This document shows positions 33,176-43,281 of a stretch of DNA of 64,000 nt, in pieces (position 1 is the stretch's first letter; every line of letters starts with the position of its first letter). The notes beneath the pieces were generated by a model. The model did no database searches, had not been told where the DNA came from, and saw nothing but the letters and a program-made list of their open reading frames with translations. The stretch is from Flavobacterium sedimenticola. Lineage in GTDB: Bacteria > Bacteroidota > Bacteroidia > Flavobacteriales > Flavobacteriaceae. A program made the translations under genes and the position numbers. Location: contig NZ_JASGBP010000001.1 in assembly GCF_030053345.1 (NCBI RefSeq), positions 372,001 to 436,000 on the forward strand. The letters run 5' to 3'.

Positions 33176-36016
33176 TTGAAAACCAATACTGTTAAATACT
33201 TTATTTTCTCGGGATTGTTTGTTTTTTTGGTGGCTTGTTCTACCAAGAAAAACACCTTTCTTTCCCGAAATTCTCACGCACTCAGCACCAAATACAACAT
33301 ACTTTACAATGGAGGAATTGCCTTGGACAAAGGCATTGAAGATGTAAAAAACCAAAATCGCGATAATTTTTGGGAACGATTACCTATCGAAAGAATGCAG
33401 GTTTCCGAAGACGCCATTATGCCCGGTGAAAATCGGAATGCCAATTTTGAGCGTGCCGAGACCAAAGCGATAAAATCGATTCAGAAGCATTCCATGAATA
33501 TTCAGGGTTCTGAAAAAAACCCGCAAATGGACGAAGCACACTTGCTGCTGGGGAAAGCCCGTTATTATGATCAGCGTTTTGTACCGGCTTTGGAAGCTTT
33601 TAATTATGTACTTTACAAGTATCCTAAAAGCGATAAAATTTACGAGGTAAAAATTTGGCGCGAAAAAACCAATATGCGTTTGGAAAACGATGCCATTGCG
33701 ATCAATAATTTAACCAAGCTTCTCAAAGAAATTAAATTCAAAGATCAGATTTTTGCTGATGCGAATGCGGCCTTGGCTCAAGCGTTTCTCAACATGGAAG
33801 AGAAAGACAGTGCGGTAGCGAAAATTAAATTGGCTACCGACTTCACCAAATCTAATGAGGAAAAAGCCCGATACCGTTTTATTCTGGCCCAATTGTATGA
33901 AGAATTGGGGTACAAAGACAGTGCTTTTGTGAAATATCAAGAGGTTATTGATATGAACCGAAAGTCGGCTCGCCAGTACGTGATTCACGCGCATGCGCGT
34001 CAGGCTGCTCAGTTTGATTATGAAAAAGGCGATACCTTGTCGTTCTTGAAAAAATTCAACGATTTATTGGAGGATCGTGAAAACCGACCTTTTTTAGATG
34101 TTTTACACCATCAGGTGGCCTTGTTTTACGATAAAAAGAACAATTTTAATCAGGCGAAGAAGCATTACAATTTATCGTTAAGAAAGAAAACGGAAGACTC
34201 GTATCTTACCGCTTCCAACTACAGAAATTTGGCCGATATTTATTTCAATACCGCCAAATATGTTACGGCCGGAAAATATTACGACAGTACTTTGGTGCAA
34301 TTAAAGCCCAGAACAAGAGAATTCAATTTAATCAAAAAGAAAAGAGAGAACCTCGAGGACGTTATTAAGTACGAAGGCATTGCGCAGCGCAACGACAGTA
34401 TTATTTCATTGTACTCCATGTCGGGCTCCGAAAAAACGGCTTATTTCGAAAAGTATATCGAAAAGCTTAAGAAAGATGAAGAAGCTGCGCAAAAGTTAGC
34501 GGAAAAGCAAGCCATCATTAACGAAAATCAAGCCAGAAGTGAAGGTAAGATTGATGTAGAAAGCGGTTCTGTCGGCACCAAAAAAGGGAAAGACAACATT
34601 GCCGCAGCCTCTTCCAATGCTCCTAAAGAAAGTACGTTTTACTTTTACAATCCTTCAACCGTGGCTTACGGACAAAAGGAATTCCGCAAAAGTTGGGGCA
34701 AAAGAGCGCTTCAAGATAATTGGCGACTGGAAACGAGTACTTCAAAATCGGATAGTAAGGACAAAGAGGAAAGCGAGGAGGAAGACAAAAACAATGACAA
34801 AAATACAGCTAAAGTCGACGAACGTTACACGGCCGATTTTTATATCAAACAGCTCCCGACAGCACAAACTGTTATAGACAGTTTGAGCAAAGAGCGTAAC
34901 TTTGCGTATTATCAATTAGGGGTTATCTACAAGGAAAAATTCAAAGAATACAAACGCGCTGCCGATAAACTGGAGCAATTGTTAAAGAATAATCCGGAAG
35001 AGCGATTGGTATTGCCTTCCATGTATAATTTGTATAAAATTTACGAAATCATAGACAAGGCCAAAGCCGAAGGGATGAAGACGCGAATCATTACCTCATT
35101 CCCTACCTCGAGATATGCTCAAATTTTGAGCAACACGTCTAATTCAGTAGAGGAGTCGAGTGATTCCCCGAATGTGGTTTACGAACGATTGTACCAAAAA
35201 TACCAAGAGGGCAATTACAAAGCCGTTTTGATTGCCACAGACAGCGCCATAGAACGTTTTACAGGTGAAGAAATTGTGCCGAAACTAGAATTGCTCAAAG
35301 CCAGATTGGCCGGTAAATTATCGGGCTTAGGCGAATACAGTAAAGCCTTAAATTTTGTAGCACTCAATTACCCTAACAGCGAAGAAGGCAAAAGAGCCGA
35401 GAAAATGTTAGCTGTTGATATGCCTAAATTGGAAGCCTTACAATTGTCCAGTTTGCCGTCTAAAAACTGGAAGATTTTATACCGTACCAAAGACTTTGAA
35501 GATAAAAACACCAAAGTACTGAGAGAAAAGATAGCCAAGTTTATCAAAGACCGCAGTTTGGAAAAACTTACGGTCTCGTTGGATATATATACCATGACCG
35601 ATAACTTTGTGGTGATTCACGGTATTAATTCTGAAGATTTAGCCTTGGGAATTACGGCCATTTTAAAAGATTATAAAGATTACAAGGTAACGGATGTGCC
35701 AATTATAATTTCTACTGAAAACTATACCATTGTTCAGATTAAGAAAAATATTGAGGAGTTCTTAGCCGGGAATTTAACCGACAACCCAACCCAACCAAAC
35801 TGGGACGGAACCTTGGAAAAAGAACCAACACCGCAACCTCAAAAGCCGGCACAACCTCAGAAACAAGAAAAGGAAAACGCTAAAAATAAAACCCAGGAAA
35901 AACCGGCAAACAACAATCCGGTAATGCCAAAAGGTAAAGGGCAAAAAGGAGAAGAAACCACCAATGGAGAATTTGCCTTACCGCCATCACCGCAAATGCC
36001 GAAACCGGGAAGATAA
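33176..36016 (+). CDS. sprE: SprE/PorW-like TPR lipoprotein of gliding motility and type IX secretion
   Basis: This 946-residue lipoprotein has lipobox LVAC with Cys20. Extensive tetratricopeptide-like helical repeats follow (about residues 90-400 and 560-760), separated by a charged linker with acidic runs. The C-terminus is Pro/Gln/Lys-rich. The N-terminal FLSRNSHALSTKYNILYNGG resembles SprE/PorW, an outer-membrane-associated lipoprotein needed for T9SS function and gliding. The start is TTG 33176; it gives a proper lipoprotein signal. Bactofilin and ATP-synthase genes follow on the same strand. Assignment as sprE is from memory of the family and context, not from alignment. Confidence 0.8.
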   Translation: MKTNTVKYFIFSGLFVFLVACSTKKNTFLSRNSHALSTKYNILYNGGIALDKGIEDVKNQNRDNFWERLPIERMQVSEDAIMPGENRNANFERAETKAIKSIQKHSMNIQGSEKNPQMDEAHLLLGKARYYDQRFVPALEAFNYVLYKYPKSDKIYEVKIWREKTNMRLENDAIAINNLTKLLKEIKFKDQIFADANAALAQAFLNMEEKDSAVAKIKLATDFTKSNEEKARYRFILAQLYEELGYKDSAFVKYQEVIDMNRKSARQYVIHAHARQAAQFDYEKGDTLSFLKKFNDLLEDRENRPFLDVLHHQVALFYDKKNNFNQAKKHYNLSLRKKTEDSYLTASNYRNLADIYFNTAKYVTAGKYYDSTLVQLKPRTREFNLIKKKRENLEDVIKYEGIAQRNDSIISLYSMSGSEKTAYFEKYIEKLKKDEEAAQKLAEKQAIINENQARSEGKIDVESGSVGTKKGKDNIAAASSNAPKESTFYFYNPSTVAYGQKEFRKSWGKRALQDNWRLETSTSKSDSKDKEESEEEDKNNDKNTAKVDERYTADFYIKQLPTAQTVIDSLSKERNFAYYQLGVIYKEKFKEYKRAADKLEQLLKNNPEERLVLPSMYNLYKIYEIIDKAKAEGMKTRIITSFPTSRYAQILSNTSNSVEESSDSPNVVYERLYQKYQEGNYKAVLIATDSAIERFTGEEIVPKLELLKARLAGKLSGLGEYSKALNFVALNYPNSEEGKRAEKMLAVDMPKLEALQLSSLPSKNWKILYRTKDFEDKNTKVLREKIAKFIKDRSLEKLTVSLDIYTMTDNFVVIHGINSEDLALGITAILKDYKDYKVTDVPIIISTENYTIVQIKKNIEEFLAGNLTDNPTQPNWDGTLEKEPTPQPQKPAQPQKQEKENAKNKTQEKPANNNPVMPKGKGQKGEETTNGEFALPPSPQMPKPGR

Positions 36017-36027
36017 AACGAGGAATT

Positions 36028-36432
36028 ATGTTTGAGAAAAGCCAAAAATCATATACCGATTTGTTGGGGAAAACCAACAGAATAGTAGAAGGAACCACCA
36101 TCACCGGCGATATTGTCTCTCCTGCCGATTTCCGATTGGATGGCCATTTGATTGGTAATTTTCAGTCCAAAGGCAAAATTGTCATTGGTCCTGCCGGAAG
36201 CGTTAAGGGCGATATTGTTTGTAAAAACGCCGATATCGAAGGGACATTTGAAGGAAAAATTCAGGTGCATGAAATCCTCAATGTAAAATCAAAATCGCAC
36301 ATCAAAGGCGAAGTGGTTTGCGGTAAACTATCGGTAGAACCGGGAGCCGAATTCAGTGCTACCTGCGTCATGAAACCACATGTGAAAAATCTCCCGAATA
36401 ATGGACAACCCTCAGAAGAAAAAATCGCGTAA
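36028..36432 (+). CDS. Bactofilin (polymer-forming cytoskeletal protein)
   Basis: This 134-residue protein has the DUF583 beta-helix of bactofilins: TTITGDIVSPADFRLDGHL near residue 23, then repeated I/V-x-G turns (GPAGSVKGDIVCKNADIEG, SHIKGEVVCGKLSVEPGAEF). Bactofilins self-assemble into filaments beneath the membrane without nucleotide. The gene starts 11 bases after sprE. Its last 32 bases overlap the start of atpZ in another frame. A structural link between secretion, cytoskeleton and ATP synthase expression is suggested by the order alone. Confidence 0.93.
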   Translation: MFEKSQKSYTDLLGKTNRIVEGTTITGDIVSPADFRLDGHLIGNFQSKGKIVIGPAGSVKGDIVCKNADIEGTFEGKIQVHEILNVKSKSHIKGEVVCGKLSVEPGAEFSATCVMKPHVKNLPNNGQPSEEKIA

Positions 36433-36634
36433 CAAGTGGCTGGCACTCATTAGTATTCCCACACAAATGGGAGCCATTGTTTTCTTGTTTGCGTATCTGG
36501 GTCGTTGGCTCGACTCGAAGTATCCCAATCCTCATCAAGTTTACGTTAAGATACTCACTTTGGTCGGGGTGGCCATCGCCTTTTACAACATCAACCGCCA
36601 ATTAAAGGAAATCAACAAATCAGACCAAGAATAA
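36401..36634 (+). CDS. atpZ: AtpZ/AtpI-family ATP synthase-associated protein
   Basis: This 77-residue protein has two transmembrane helices (about 16-34 and 45-65) joined by the family's LGRWLDSKYPNPHQVYVK loop. AtpZ/AtpI proteins precede ATP synthase operons and help c-ring assembly or cation supply. The start lies 32 bases inside the bactofilin gene, and the next gene begins one base after its stop. ATP synthase genes follow after one more small membrane protein. Confidence 0.88.
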   Translation: MDNPQKKKSRNKWLALISIPTQMGAIVFLFAYLGRWLDSKYPNPHQVYVKILTLVGVAIAFYNINRQLKEINKSDQE

Positions 36635-36635
36635 C

Positions 36636-37034
36636 ATGAAGTCAGAAAAAGTAAAATCGATTCTTATCATAGCTTTTTTAGGAATAATCGGTTTCGCAGT
36701 GCAAAAATTGTTGTTTTATTTTTGGGTTCCGGCCACTTTTGAAGTCGAATTTGTATATGCCGTTCCGCTGGTGTATTTGTTCTTTTTTTGTTTTTCAGCG
36801 CTCTTAATTTTAATCTTATACAAAGTCAAGCAAAACCAAATCAACTCGGTAGGATATGTCTTTTTACTACTGACTACTTTAAAGATGGTTGTGGCTTATA
36901 TGATGGTTAAACCCATATTAGCCGAAACGTTGCCTAAAACAACTACCGAAAAGATGAGCTTTTTTATCGTTTTTATTTACTTTTTGGCAATAGAAACCTA
37001 TGTAACTATCAGAATTTTAAATAATAAACAATAA
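36636..37034 (+). CDS. Small membrane protein at the head of the atp genes (DUF6168-like)
   Basis: This 132-residue protein has four predicted helices covering most of its length. From memory it resembles DUF6168, which occupies this position in flavobacteria. By location and size it may be a functional equivalent of AtpI, though it has no clear AtpI motif. It starts one base after atpZ. A promoter-like box lies in the 116-base gap before atpB. Confidence 0.7.
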   Translation: MKSEKVKSILIIAFLGIIGFAVQKLLFYFWVPATFEVEFVYAVPLVYLFFFCFSALLILILYKVKQNQINSVGYVFLLLTTLKMVVAYMMVKPILAETLPKTTTEKMSFFIVFIYFLAIETYVTIRILNNKQ

Positions 37035-37102
37035 AAGGGTTGTAAATTGACAATTCTGCCAAAAAAAATAATTCATATACTTTTTAATATTAATTAATAT
37101 TG

Positions 37103-37110
37103 TACTTTTG
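37103..37110 (+). promoter_or_regulatory. Putative -7 box of the atpB operon
   Basis: TACTTTTG fits TAnnTTTG and lies 40 bases before ATG 37151. No TTG at the usual spacing is visible in the AT-rich sequence upstream. Confidence 0.5.
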
Positions 37111-37150
37111 CACCAAATTTGAGAAATAAAATCTTAGCTAATTATCAGAT

Positions 37151-38568
<1,418 letters not shown>

Positions 38569-38574
38569 AAAAAC

Positions 38575-38611
38575 AAACAAAAGCTATAACGGTTGGTTGT
38601 AGCTTTTGTTT
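38575..38611 (+). terminator. Hairpin between atpE and atpF, possible partial terminator
   Basis: A perfect 12-base stem (38575-38586 with 38600-38611) encloses a 13-base loop. The right arm contains TTTTGTTT, so it could act as a weak intrinsic terminator or as a 3' stabiliser for the atpB-atpE message. The downstream genes must still be transcribed. Confidence 0.6.
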
Positions 38612-38648
38612 ACTATTAAACATCATTTAAACTTAAGACATAAATATA

Positions 38649-39149
38649 ATGGAAGAATTATTTGGACAGTTTTCAATAGGTTTGTTTATCATGCAAACGG
38701 TATTGTTCGTTGGGCTAATTTTCCTTTTGAAAAAATTTGCGTGGAAACCTATTTTAGATGCGGTTAACGAAAGAGAAGAAGGAATTAAAAATGCATTGCA
38801 ATCAGCCGAGAACGCTAAGAAAGAAATGCAAAATCTGAAATCGGATAATGAGAAATTATTAGCTGATGCCCGCTTAGAGCGTGATACCATGATGAAAGAA
38901 GCTCGTGAAATCAAAGAAAAAATGATTAACGATGCTAAAACAGAAGCCCAGGTAGCCGGTCAAAAAATGATTGAGCAAGCCAAAGCTTCTATCGAGAGTG
39001 AGAAAAATGCCGCTATGGCCGAATTGAAAGCTCAGGTTTCTTCTTTGTCGTTAGACATCGCAGAAAAATTATTAAAAGACGAATTATCTAACAAAGAAGC
39101 TCAAACCAAATTGGTAGAGAAAATGTTAGGTGATGTAAAATTAAATTAA
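38649..39149 (+). CDS. atpF: ATP synthase F0 subunit b
   Basis: This 166-residue peripheral stalk subunit has one N-terminal transmembrane helix (about residues 8-26, ending KKFAWKPI). A long charged helix follows (residues 35-160, Ala/Glu/Lys-rich) that dimerises and holds subunit delta. The family motif FAWKPILDAVNEREEGI is present. It lies 80 bases after atpE across the hairpin and 5 bases before atpH. Confidence 0.94.
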   Translation: MEELFGQFSIGLFIMQTVLFVGLIFLLKKFAWKPILDAVNEREEGIKNALQSAENAKKEMQNLKSDNEKLLADARLERDTMMKEAREIKEKMINDAKTEAQVAGQKMIEQAKASIESEKNAAMAELKAQVSSLSLDIAEKLLKDELSNKEAQTKLVEKMLGDVKLN

Positions 39150-39154
39150 TCGGT

Positions 39155-39682
39155 ATGTCAAGAGCTGCGATTAGATACGCAAAAGCGATATTAGATACGG
39201 CGGTTACCTCCGGAAATGCTACCGGGGTAAACAACGATATGTTGTTAATAGTAAGCACGGTTAACGAAAACGCCGAATTGAGCGAATTCTTAGCCAGCCC
39301 AATTATTACTTCTGAGGTAAAAATGAATGCTTTGAAAGAAGTTTTTTCAGGAGTACAATCAGAGACCATTTCGTTATTCCGCTTGTTACAAGAAAACAAA
39401 AGATTTGAAATATTGGCCACTATTGCTGCTCAGTTCAATGCCTTGTTTGATGAAATGAACGGGGTTGAAAAAGCAACAGTAACCACCGCGTTTCCGATCA
39501 CGGCCGATTTGGAAGCTAAAGTTTTAGCAAAAGTAGCGACCATTTCCAATAAAAAAGTTTCCATTGAAAACATTGTTGATCCGTCTATTATCGGAGGATT
39601 TGTTTTGAGAATCGGTGACAAACAATACAATGCGTCTGTAGCCAACAGATTGCAGGAGCTACGTAGAGAATTTTCAAACTAA
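39155..39682 (+). CDS. atpH: ATP synthase F1 subunit delta
   Basis: This 175-residue OSCP/delta family protein begins with the helical domain SRAAIRYAKAILDTA. The conserved C-terminal block shows VDPSIIGGFVLRIGDKQYNASV near residue 141, followed by a RLQELRREF tail. It connects the peripheral stalk to the alpha3beta3 head. Only 3 bases separate it from an unexpected secreted-protein gene. Confidence 0.94.
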   Translation: MSRAAIRYAKAILDTAVTSGNATGVNNDMLLIVSTVNENAELSEFLASPIITSEVKMNALKEVFSGVQSETISLFRLLQENKRFEILATIAAQFNALFDEMNGVEKATVTTAFPITADLEAKVLAKVATISNKKVSIENIVDPSIIGGFVLRIGDKQYNASVANRLQELRREFSN

Positions 39683-39685
39683 CAG

Positions 39686-40189
39686 ATGAAAAAGTTCTTA
39701 CTAGTTATATCTTTAAGCATCGTTTCATTGGGTTTTTCCCAAGAAGTAAAACTCAAAAAAGACCAAGTCTTTGTCGACGATCAACATTGGTTAAATTCGG
39801 ACGGATGCGGTATGTTTAGTTCTACCTGTAGTTTGACAAATTTATCCGGAGATGAAATTATTTATATGAAGTATATTGAGCTTAAAGGAGTTGAGCCAAT
39901 TACAAATTATAACAAAACAGGTAACGTTTCTTATACCGAGATTAAATTTTTAGGCTTTAATGTCAGCATAGAATTGCAAGAAACATATAAAAAAATTATT
40001 AAAATTTTATATGCTGCCAAAGTGGTTAATCCCGATGGGACATTGGACGAAGAAAAAGTTCAGAAATTAGTGGAGAAATACGGTAATGCTTTTTCAGAAA
40101 GATACAATAAGACAACGAACAATACAATTATAATAAACAATAATCAGGAGCCTCAAAGATCTGGGGTTAATATAAACTTAGGAAGATAA
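39686..40189 (+). CDS. Secreted orphan protein encoded inside the atp operon
   Basis: This 167-residue protein has a convincing signal peptide (MKKFLLVISLSIVSLGFSQ). The mature domain has two close cysteines in DGCGMFSSTCSL (about residues 40-51), a central mixed region and an Asn-rich end (NTIIINNNQEP). No family is recognised and no ATP synthase subunit looks like it. It sits between atpH (3-base gap) and atpA (12-base gap), so it is surely cotranscribed with them. Its composition is more AT-rich than its neighbours, suggesting insertion. Its role in the periplasm or envelope is unknown. Confidence 0.85.
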   Translation: MKKFLLVISLSIVSLGFSQEVKLKKDQVFVDDQHWLNSDGCGMFSSTCSLTNLSGDEIIYMKYIELKGVEPITNYNKTGNVSYTEIKFLGFNVSIELQETYKKIIKILYAAKVVNPDGTLDEEKVQKLVEKYGNAFSERYNKTTNNTIIINNNQEPQRSGVNINLGR

Positions 40190-40201
40190 TACTTAATAAT
40201 T

Positions 40202-41779
40202 ATGGCAGAAATTAAAGCTGCTGAAATTTCAGCAATATTAAAGAAACAAGTAGAAGGATTTCAATCCGGTGCTACGTTAGAAGAAGTAGGAACTGTTCTT
40301 CAGGTAGGTGATGGTATCGCTCGTGTGTACGGGTTATCAAATGCCCAATACGGTGAGTTAGTACAATTCGATAACGGATTGGAAGCTATCGTATTGAACT
40401 TGGAAGAAGACAATGTTGGGGTAGTACTTTTAGGACCTTCAACCGGAATCAAAGAAGGTTCAACCGTTAAAAGAACACAACGTATTGCGTCTTTAAAAGT
40501 AGGGGAACAAATCGTTGGTCGTGTGGTAAACACTTTGGGAGAGCCAATCGACGGTAAAGGACCAATCGGTGGTGACTTATACGAGATGCCTTTGGAAAGA
40601 AAAGCGCCGGGAGTAATCTTCCGTCAGCCGGTAACCGAGCCGTTACAAACCGGTATCAAGTCAATCGACGCCATGATTCCGGTAGGTAGAGGACAACGTG
40701 AGTTGGTCATTGGTGACCGTCAAACCGGTAAAACTACGGTTTGTATCGATACTATCTTGAACCAAAAAGAGTTCTACGATGCCGGTCAACCGGTATTTTG
40801 TATCTACGTAGCTGTTGGACAAAAAGCCTCAACAGTTGCAGGTATTGCTAAAACATTAGAAGAAAAAGGCGCTATGGCCTATACAGTAATTGTTGCTGCC
40901 AACGCTTCTGACCCTGCGCCAATGCAGGTATATGCTCCAATGGCAGGTGCGGCGATAGGTGAGTATTTCCGTGATTCAGGTCGTCCGGCTTTAATCATTT
41001 ATGATGATTTGTCTAAACAAGCGGTAGCGTATCGTGAGGTGTCTTTGTTGTTGAGAAGACCACCGGGACGTGAGGCGTATCCTGGAGACGTATTCTACTT
41101 ACACTCTCGTTTGTTAGAAAGAGCGTGTAAAGTAATTGCCGATGACGATATCGCGAAAAACATGAATGATTTACCCGATTCATTAAAACCAATCGTTAAA
41201 GGCGGCGGTTCATTAACAGCCTTACCAATTATCGAAACACAAGCGGGTGACGTTTCTGCGTATATTCCAACCAACGTAATTTCGATTACCGACGGTCAAA
41301 TTTTCTTGGAGTCTGACTTGTTCAACTCAGGGGTTCGTCCGGCGATTAACGTAGGTATCTCGGTATCTCGTGTGGGGGGTAATGCGCAAATCAAATCGAT
41401 GAAAAAAGTAGCGGGTACGTTAAAATTAGACCAAGCACAATTCCGCGAATTGGAAGCGTTTGCTAAATTCGGTTCCGATTTGGATGCGGCTACGTTGAAC
41501 GTAATCGAGAAAGGTAGAAGAAACGTTGAAATCTTGAAACAAGCCGTAAACGATCCGTTTACCGTAGAAGATCAGGTAGCGATTATCTATGCCGGGTCTA
41601 AAAACTTGTTGCGTAATGTTCCTGTAAACAAAGTAAAAGAATTCGAAAAAGATTATATCGAATACTTAAACAACAAACACAGAGATACGTTGAATGCTTT
41701 AAAAGCCGGTAAGTTAGATGACAACATTACCGATGTATTAGAAAAAGCAGCAAAAGAAGTTTCAGCAAAATATAACTAA
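40202..41779 (+). CDS. atpA: ATP synthase F1 subunit alpha
   Basis: This 525-residue protein has the alpha-subunit P-loop GDRQTGKTT (about residue 174), the [13 protein letters not shown] segment and the [17 protein letters not shown] stretch near 281. The arginine-finger region ISVSRVGG is near 393. Length and motifs are normal. In Bacteroidetes the beta and epsilon genes (atpD, atpC) are usually elsewhere. Neither lies in this window. Confidence 0.98.
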   Translation: MAEIKAAEISAILKKQVEGFQSGATLEEVGTVLQVGDGIARVYGLSNAQYGELVQFDNGLEAIVLNLEEDNVGVVLLGPSTGIKEGSTVKRTQRIASLKVGEQIVGRVVNTLGEPIDGKGPIGGDLYEMPLERKAPGVIFRQPVTEPLQTGIKSIDAMIPVGRGQRELVIGDRQTGKTTVCIDTILNQKEFYDAGQPVFCIYVAVGQKASTVAGIAKTLEEKGAMAYTVIVAANASDPAPMQVYAPMAGAAIGEYFRDSGRPALIIYDDLSKQAVAYREVSLLLRRPPGREAYPGDVFYLHSRLLERACKVIADDDIAKNMNDLPDSLKPIVKGGGSLTALPIIETQAGDVSAYIPTNVISITDGQIFLESDLFNSGVRPAINVGISVSRVGGNAQIKSMKKVAGTLKLDQAQFRELEAFAKFGSDLDAATLNVIEKGRRNVEILKQAVNDPFTVEDQVAIIYAGSKNLLRNVPVNKVKEFEKDYIEYLNNKHRDTLNALKAGKLDDNITDVLEKAAKEVSAKYN

Positions 41780-41781
41780 TC

Positions 41782-41850
41782 AGTATTAAGTATCAAGTAT
41801 TAAGACGAAAGACTTGAAATACTCAAGAACTAGTCTTAATACTTAATACT
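41782..41850. repeat. Compound hairpin of 7-base-period repeats between atpA and atpG
   Basis: The left half contains AGTATTA/AGTATCA/AGTATTA units with a 7-base period. The perfect 12-base arms 41795-41806 and 41833-41844 pair. An outer 9-base pair of arms (41782-41790 with 41842-41850) competes with or extends it. A small inner stem (41813-41817 with 41823-41827) fills the loop. The element lies entirely in the 90-base gap. Confidence 0.75.
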
Positions 41851-41869
41851 AAAATCTTAATACAAAAAC

Positions 41870-42727
41870 ATGGCAAACTTAAAGGAAATCCGTAACAGAA
41901 TTACCTCCGTTCAATCGACGATGCAAATCACATCGGCGATGAAGATGGTTTCTGCCGCAAAGTTGAAAAAGGCACAAGATGCCATTACAGCGATGCGTCC
42001 GTATGCCGAAAAATTAACGGAATTATTACAAAGCGTTAGTGCTACCTTAGACGGCGACGCCGGAGGACAATACACGGCACAACGCGAAGTCAATAAGGTC
42101 TTGATTGTAGCGATCACATCTAACCGCGGATTGTGCGGTGCTTTCAATACCAACGTGATTAAGCAAGTAAAAACGGTTGCCGAGAGCTATGCCGGAAAAC
42201 AAGTAGATGTTTTTGCCATCGGTAAAAAAGGAAACGATGTGTTGCGTAAATCCTATTCGGTGGTAGCCAACAGAAGTGATGTGTTTGATACCTTAACGTT
42301 CGACAATGTAGCGGAAGTGGCCAACCTACTTACCGATAAATTCGTTAGCGGAGAATACGATAAAATCGAAATCATTTACAACCAATTCAAAAACGCGGCG
42401 ACTCAGGTAGTACAAACCGAACAGTTCTTGCCTCTAGCGCCTATGGAGTCGGAAGCAGCTTCTGCCGGCGATTATATCTTCGAACCGTCTAAAGAAGAAA
42501 TTGTGTTGACTTTGATTCCGAAATCATTAAAAACACAATTGTACAAATCGGTGAGAGATTCTTTTGCAGCCGAGCACGGAGCTCGTATGACGGCAATGCA
42601 CAAAGCAACCGATAATGCAACCGATTTAAGAAACCAATTGAAATTAACGTACAACAAAGCGCGTCAAGCCGCGATTACCGGAGAAATCCTCGAGATTGTT
42701 GGTGGTGCGGAAGCCTTGAACGGATAA
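41870..42727 (+). CDS. atpG: ATP synthase F1 subunit gamma
   Basis: This 285-residue rotor subunit begins NLKEIRNRITSVQSTMQITSAMK, the start of the coiled-coil shaft. It contains the family's VAITSNRGLCGAFN block near 83 and ends with MTAMHKATDNATDL and QAAITGEILEIVGGAEAL. It closes the operon: a perfect palindromic terminator follows 22 bases downstream. The 90-base gap from atpA holds a compound hairpin. Confidence 0.97.
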   Translation: MANLKEIRNRITSVQSTMQITSAMKMVSAAKLKKAQDAITAMRPYAEKLTELLQSVSATLDGDAGGQYTAQREVNKVLIVAITSNRGLCGAFNTNVIKQVKTVAESYAGKQVDVFAIGKKGNDVLRKSYSVVANRSDVFDTLTFDNVAEVANLLTDKFVSGEYDKIEIIYNQFKNAATQVVQTEQFLPLAPMESEAASAGDYIFEPSKEEIVLTLIPKSLKTQLYKSVRDSFAAEHGARMTAMHKATDNATDLRNQLKLTYNKARQAAITGEILEIVGGAEALNG

Positions 42728-42748
42728 TTTCCACAAAATATTCTTTGA

Positions 42749-42780
42749 AAAGAGTCAACCTAGGTTGACTCTTTTTTTTT
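42749..42780 (+). terminator. Terminator of the atp operon
   Basis: The perfect palindrome at 42751-42772 (AGAGTCAACC and its complement) is followed by a run of nine or more T. This is a strong intrinsic terminator at the end of atpG. Confidence 0.9.
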
Positions 42781-42801
42781 ACTTTTAAAAGAAAAAATAA
42801 G

Positions 42802-43239
42802 GTGAACATAAAAGAGCTTACTTCTGTTGCCGAAATGGTTGCGCAACTTCCGATGATGCAGTTGTTGTATCCCGAAATGACTTTGGAACGCTATGAGCAA
42901 TTCTTGCATCAAATGGTTCCCAAAGCGTACCGGCAAATCGCTGTTTTTGAGGAAAACACCTGTGTAGGGCTAACCGGGTTGTGGTCGGGCACTAAACTCT
43001 GGACCGGAAAATACCTCGAAATCGATAATTTTATTGTACATCCCGACTATCGGAAAAAAGGGATTGGGAAACGCATTACCGATTATGTAGCCAAAAAAGC
43101 CGAAGAATCAGGATGTACGTGTGTCGTATTAGATGCCTTCACCGCAAACTTCGAAGCGCAACGGTTTTATTACAATCAAGGCTATGTGCCGAGAGGTTTT
43201 CATTTTATCAAAACTATTGATGAAAATGGATTTTCGTAA
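42802..43239 (+). CDS. GNAT family N-acetyltransferase
   Basis: This 145-residue acetyl-CoA-dependent acetyltransferase starts at GTG 42802. The acetyl-CoA pyrophosphate loop RKKGIGKRI is near residue 80, after the beta-strand EIDNFIVHPDY. The C-terminal VVLDAFTANFEAQRFYYNQGYVPRGFHF is typical of the fold. The substrate cannot be told. The gene lies between the atp terminator and the next promoter-like box, so it is probably expressed by itself. Confidence 0.88.
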   Translation: MNIKELTSVAEMVAQLPMMQLLYPEMTLERYEQFLHQMVPKAYRQIAVFEENTCVGLTGLWSGTKLWTGKYLEIDNFIVHPDYRKKGIGKRITDYVAKKAEESGCTCVVLDAFTANFEAQRFYYNQGYVPRGFHFIKTIDENGFS

Positions 43240-43252
43240 ACCAATAAAACCC

Positions 43253-43260
43253 TATTTTTG
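43253..43260 (+). promoter_or_regulatory. Putative -7 box of the second flippase gene
   Basis: TATTTTTG fits TAnnTTTG and lies 21 bases before the TTG start at 43282. No TTG at -33 spacing is visible. Confidence 0.45.
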
Positions 43261-43281
43261 TTACACTAACAGAACATCACT

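Noticed and set aside
36636..37034. AtpI as the firm identity of the small membrane protein
   Set aside because: It has four helices and sits in the right place but shows no clear AtpI sequence signature, so only a location-based similarity is stated.
41782..41850. A CRISPR array as the explanation for the repeats
   Set aside because: Units are only about 7 bases, the spacing is not 25-40 bases, and there are no cas genes in the window.
42749..42780. A restriction-type or operator palindrome after atpG
   Set aside because: The following run of T and its position directly after the operon make an intrinsic terminator the simpler explanation.
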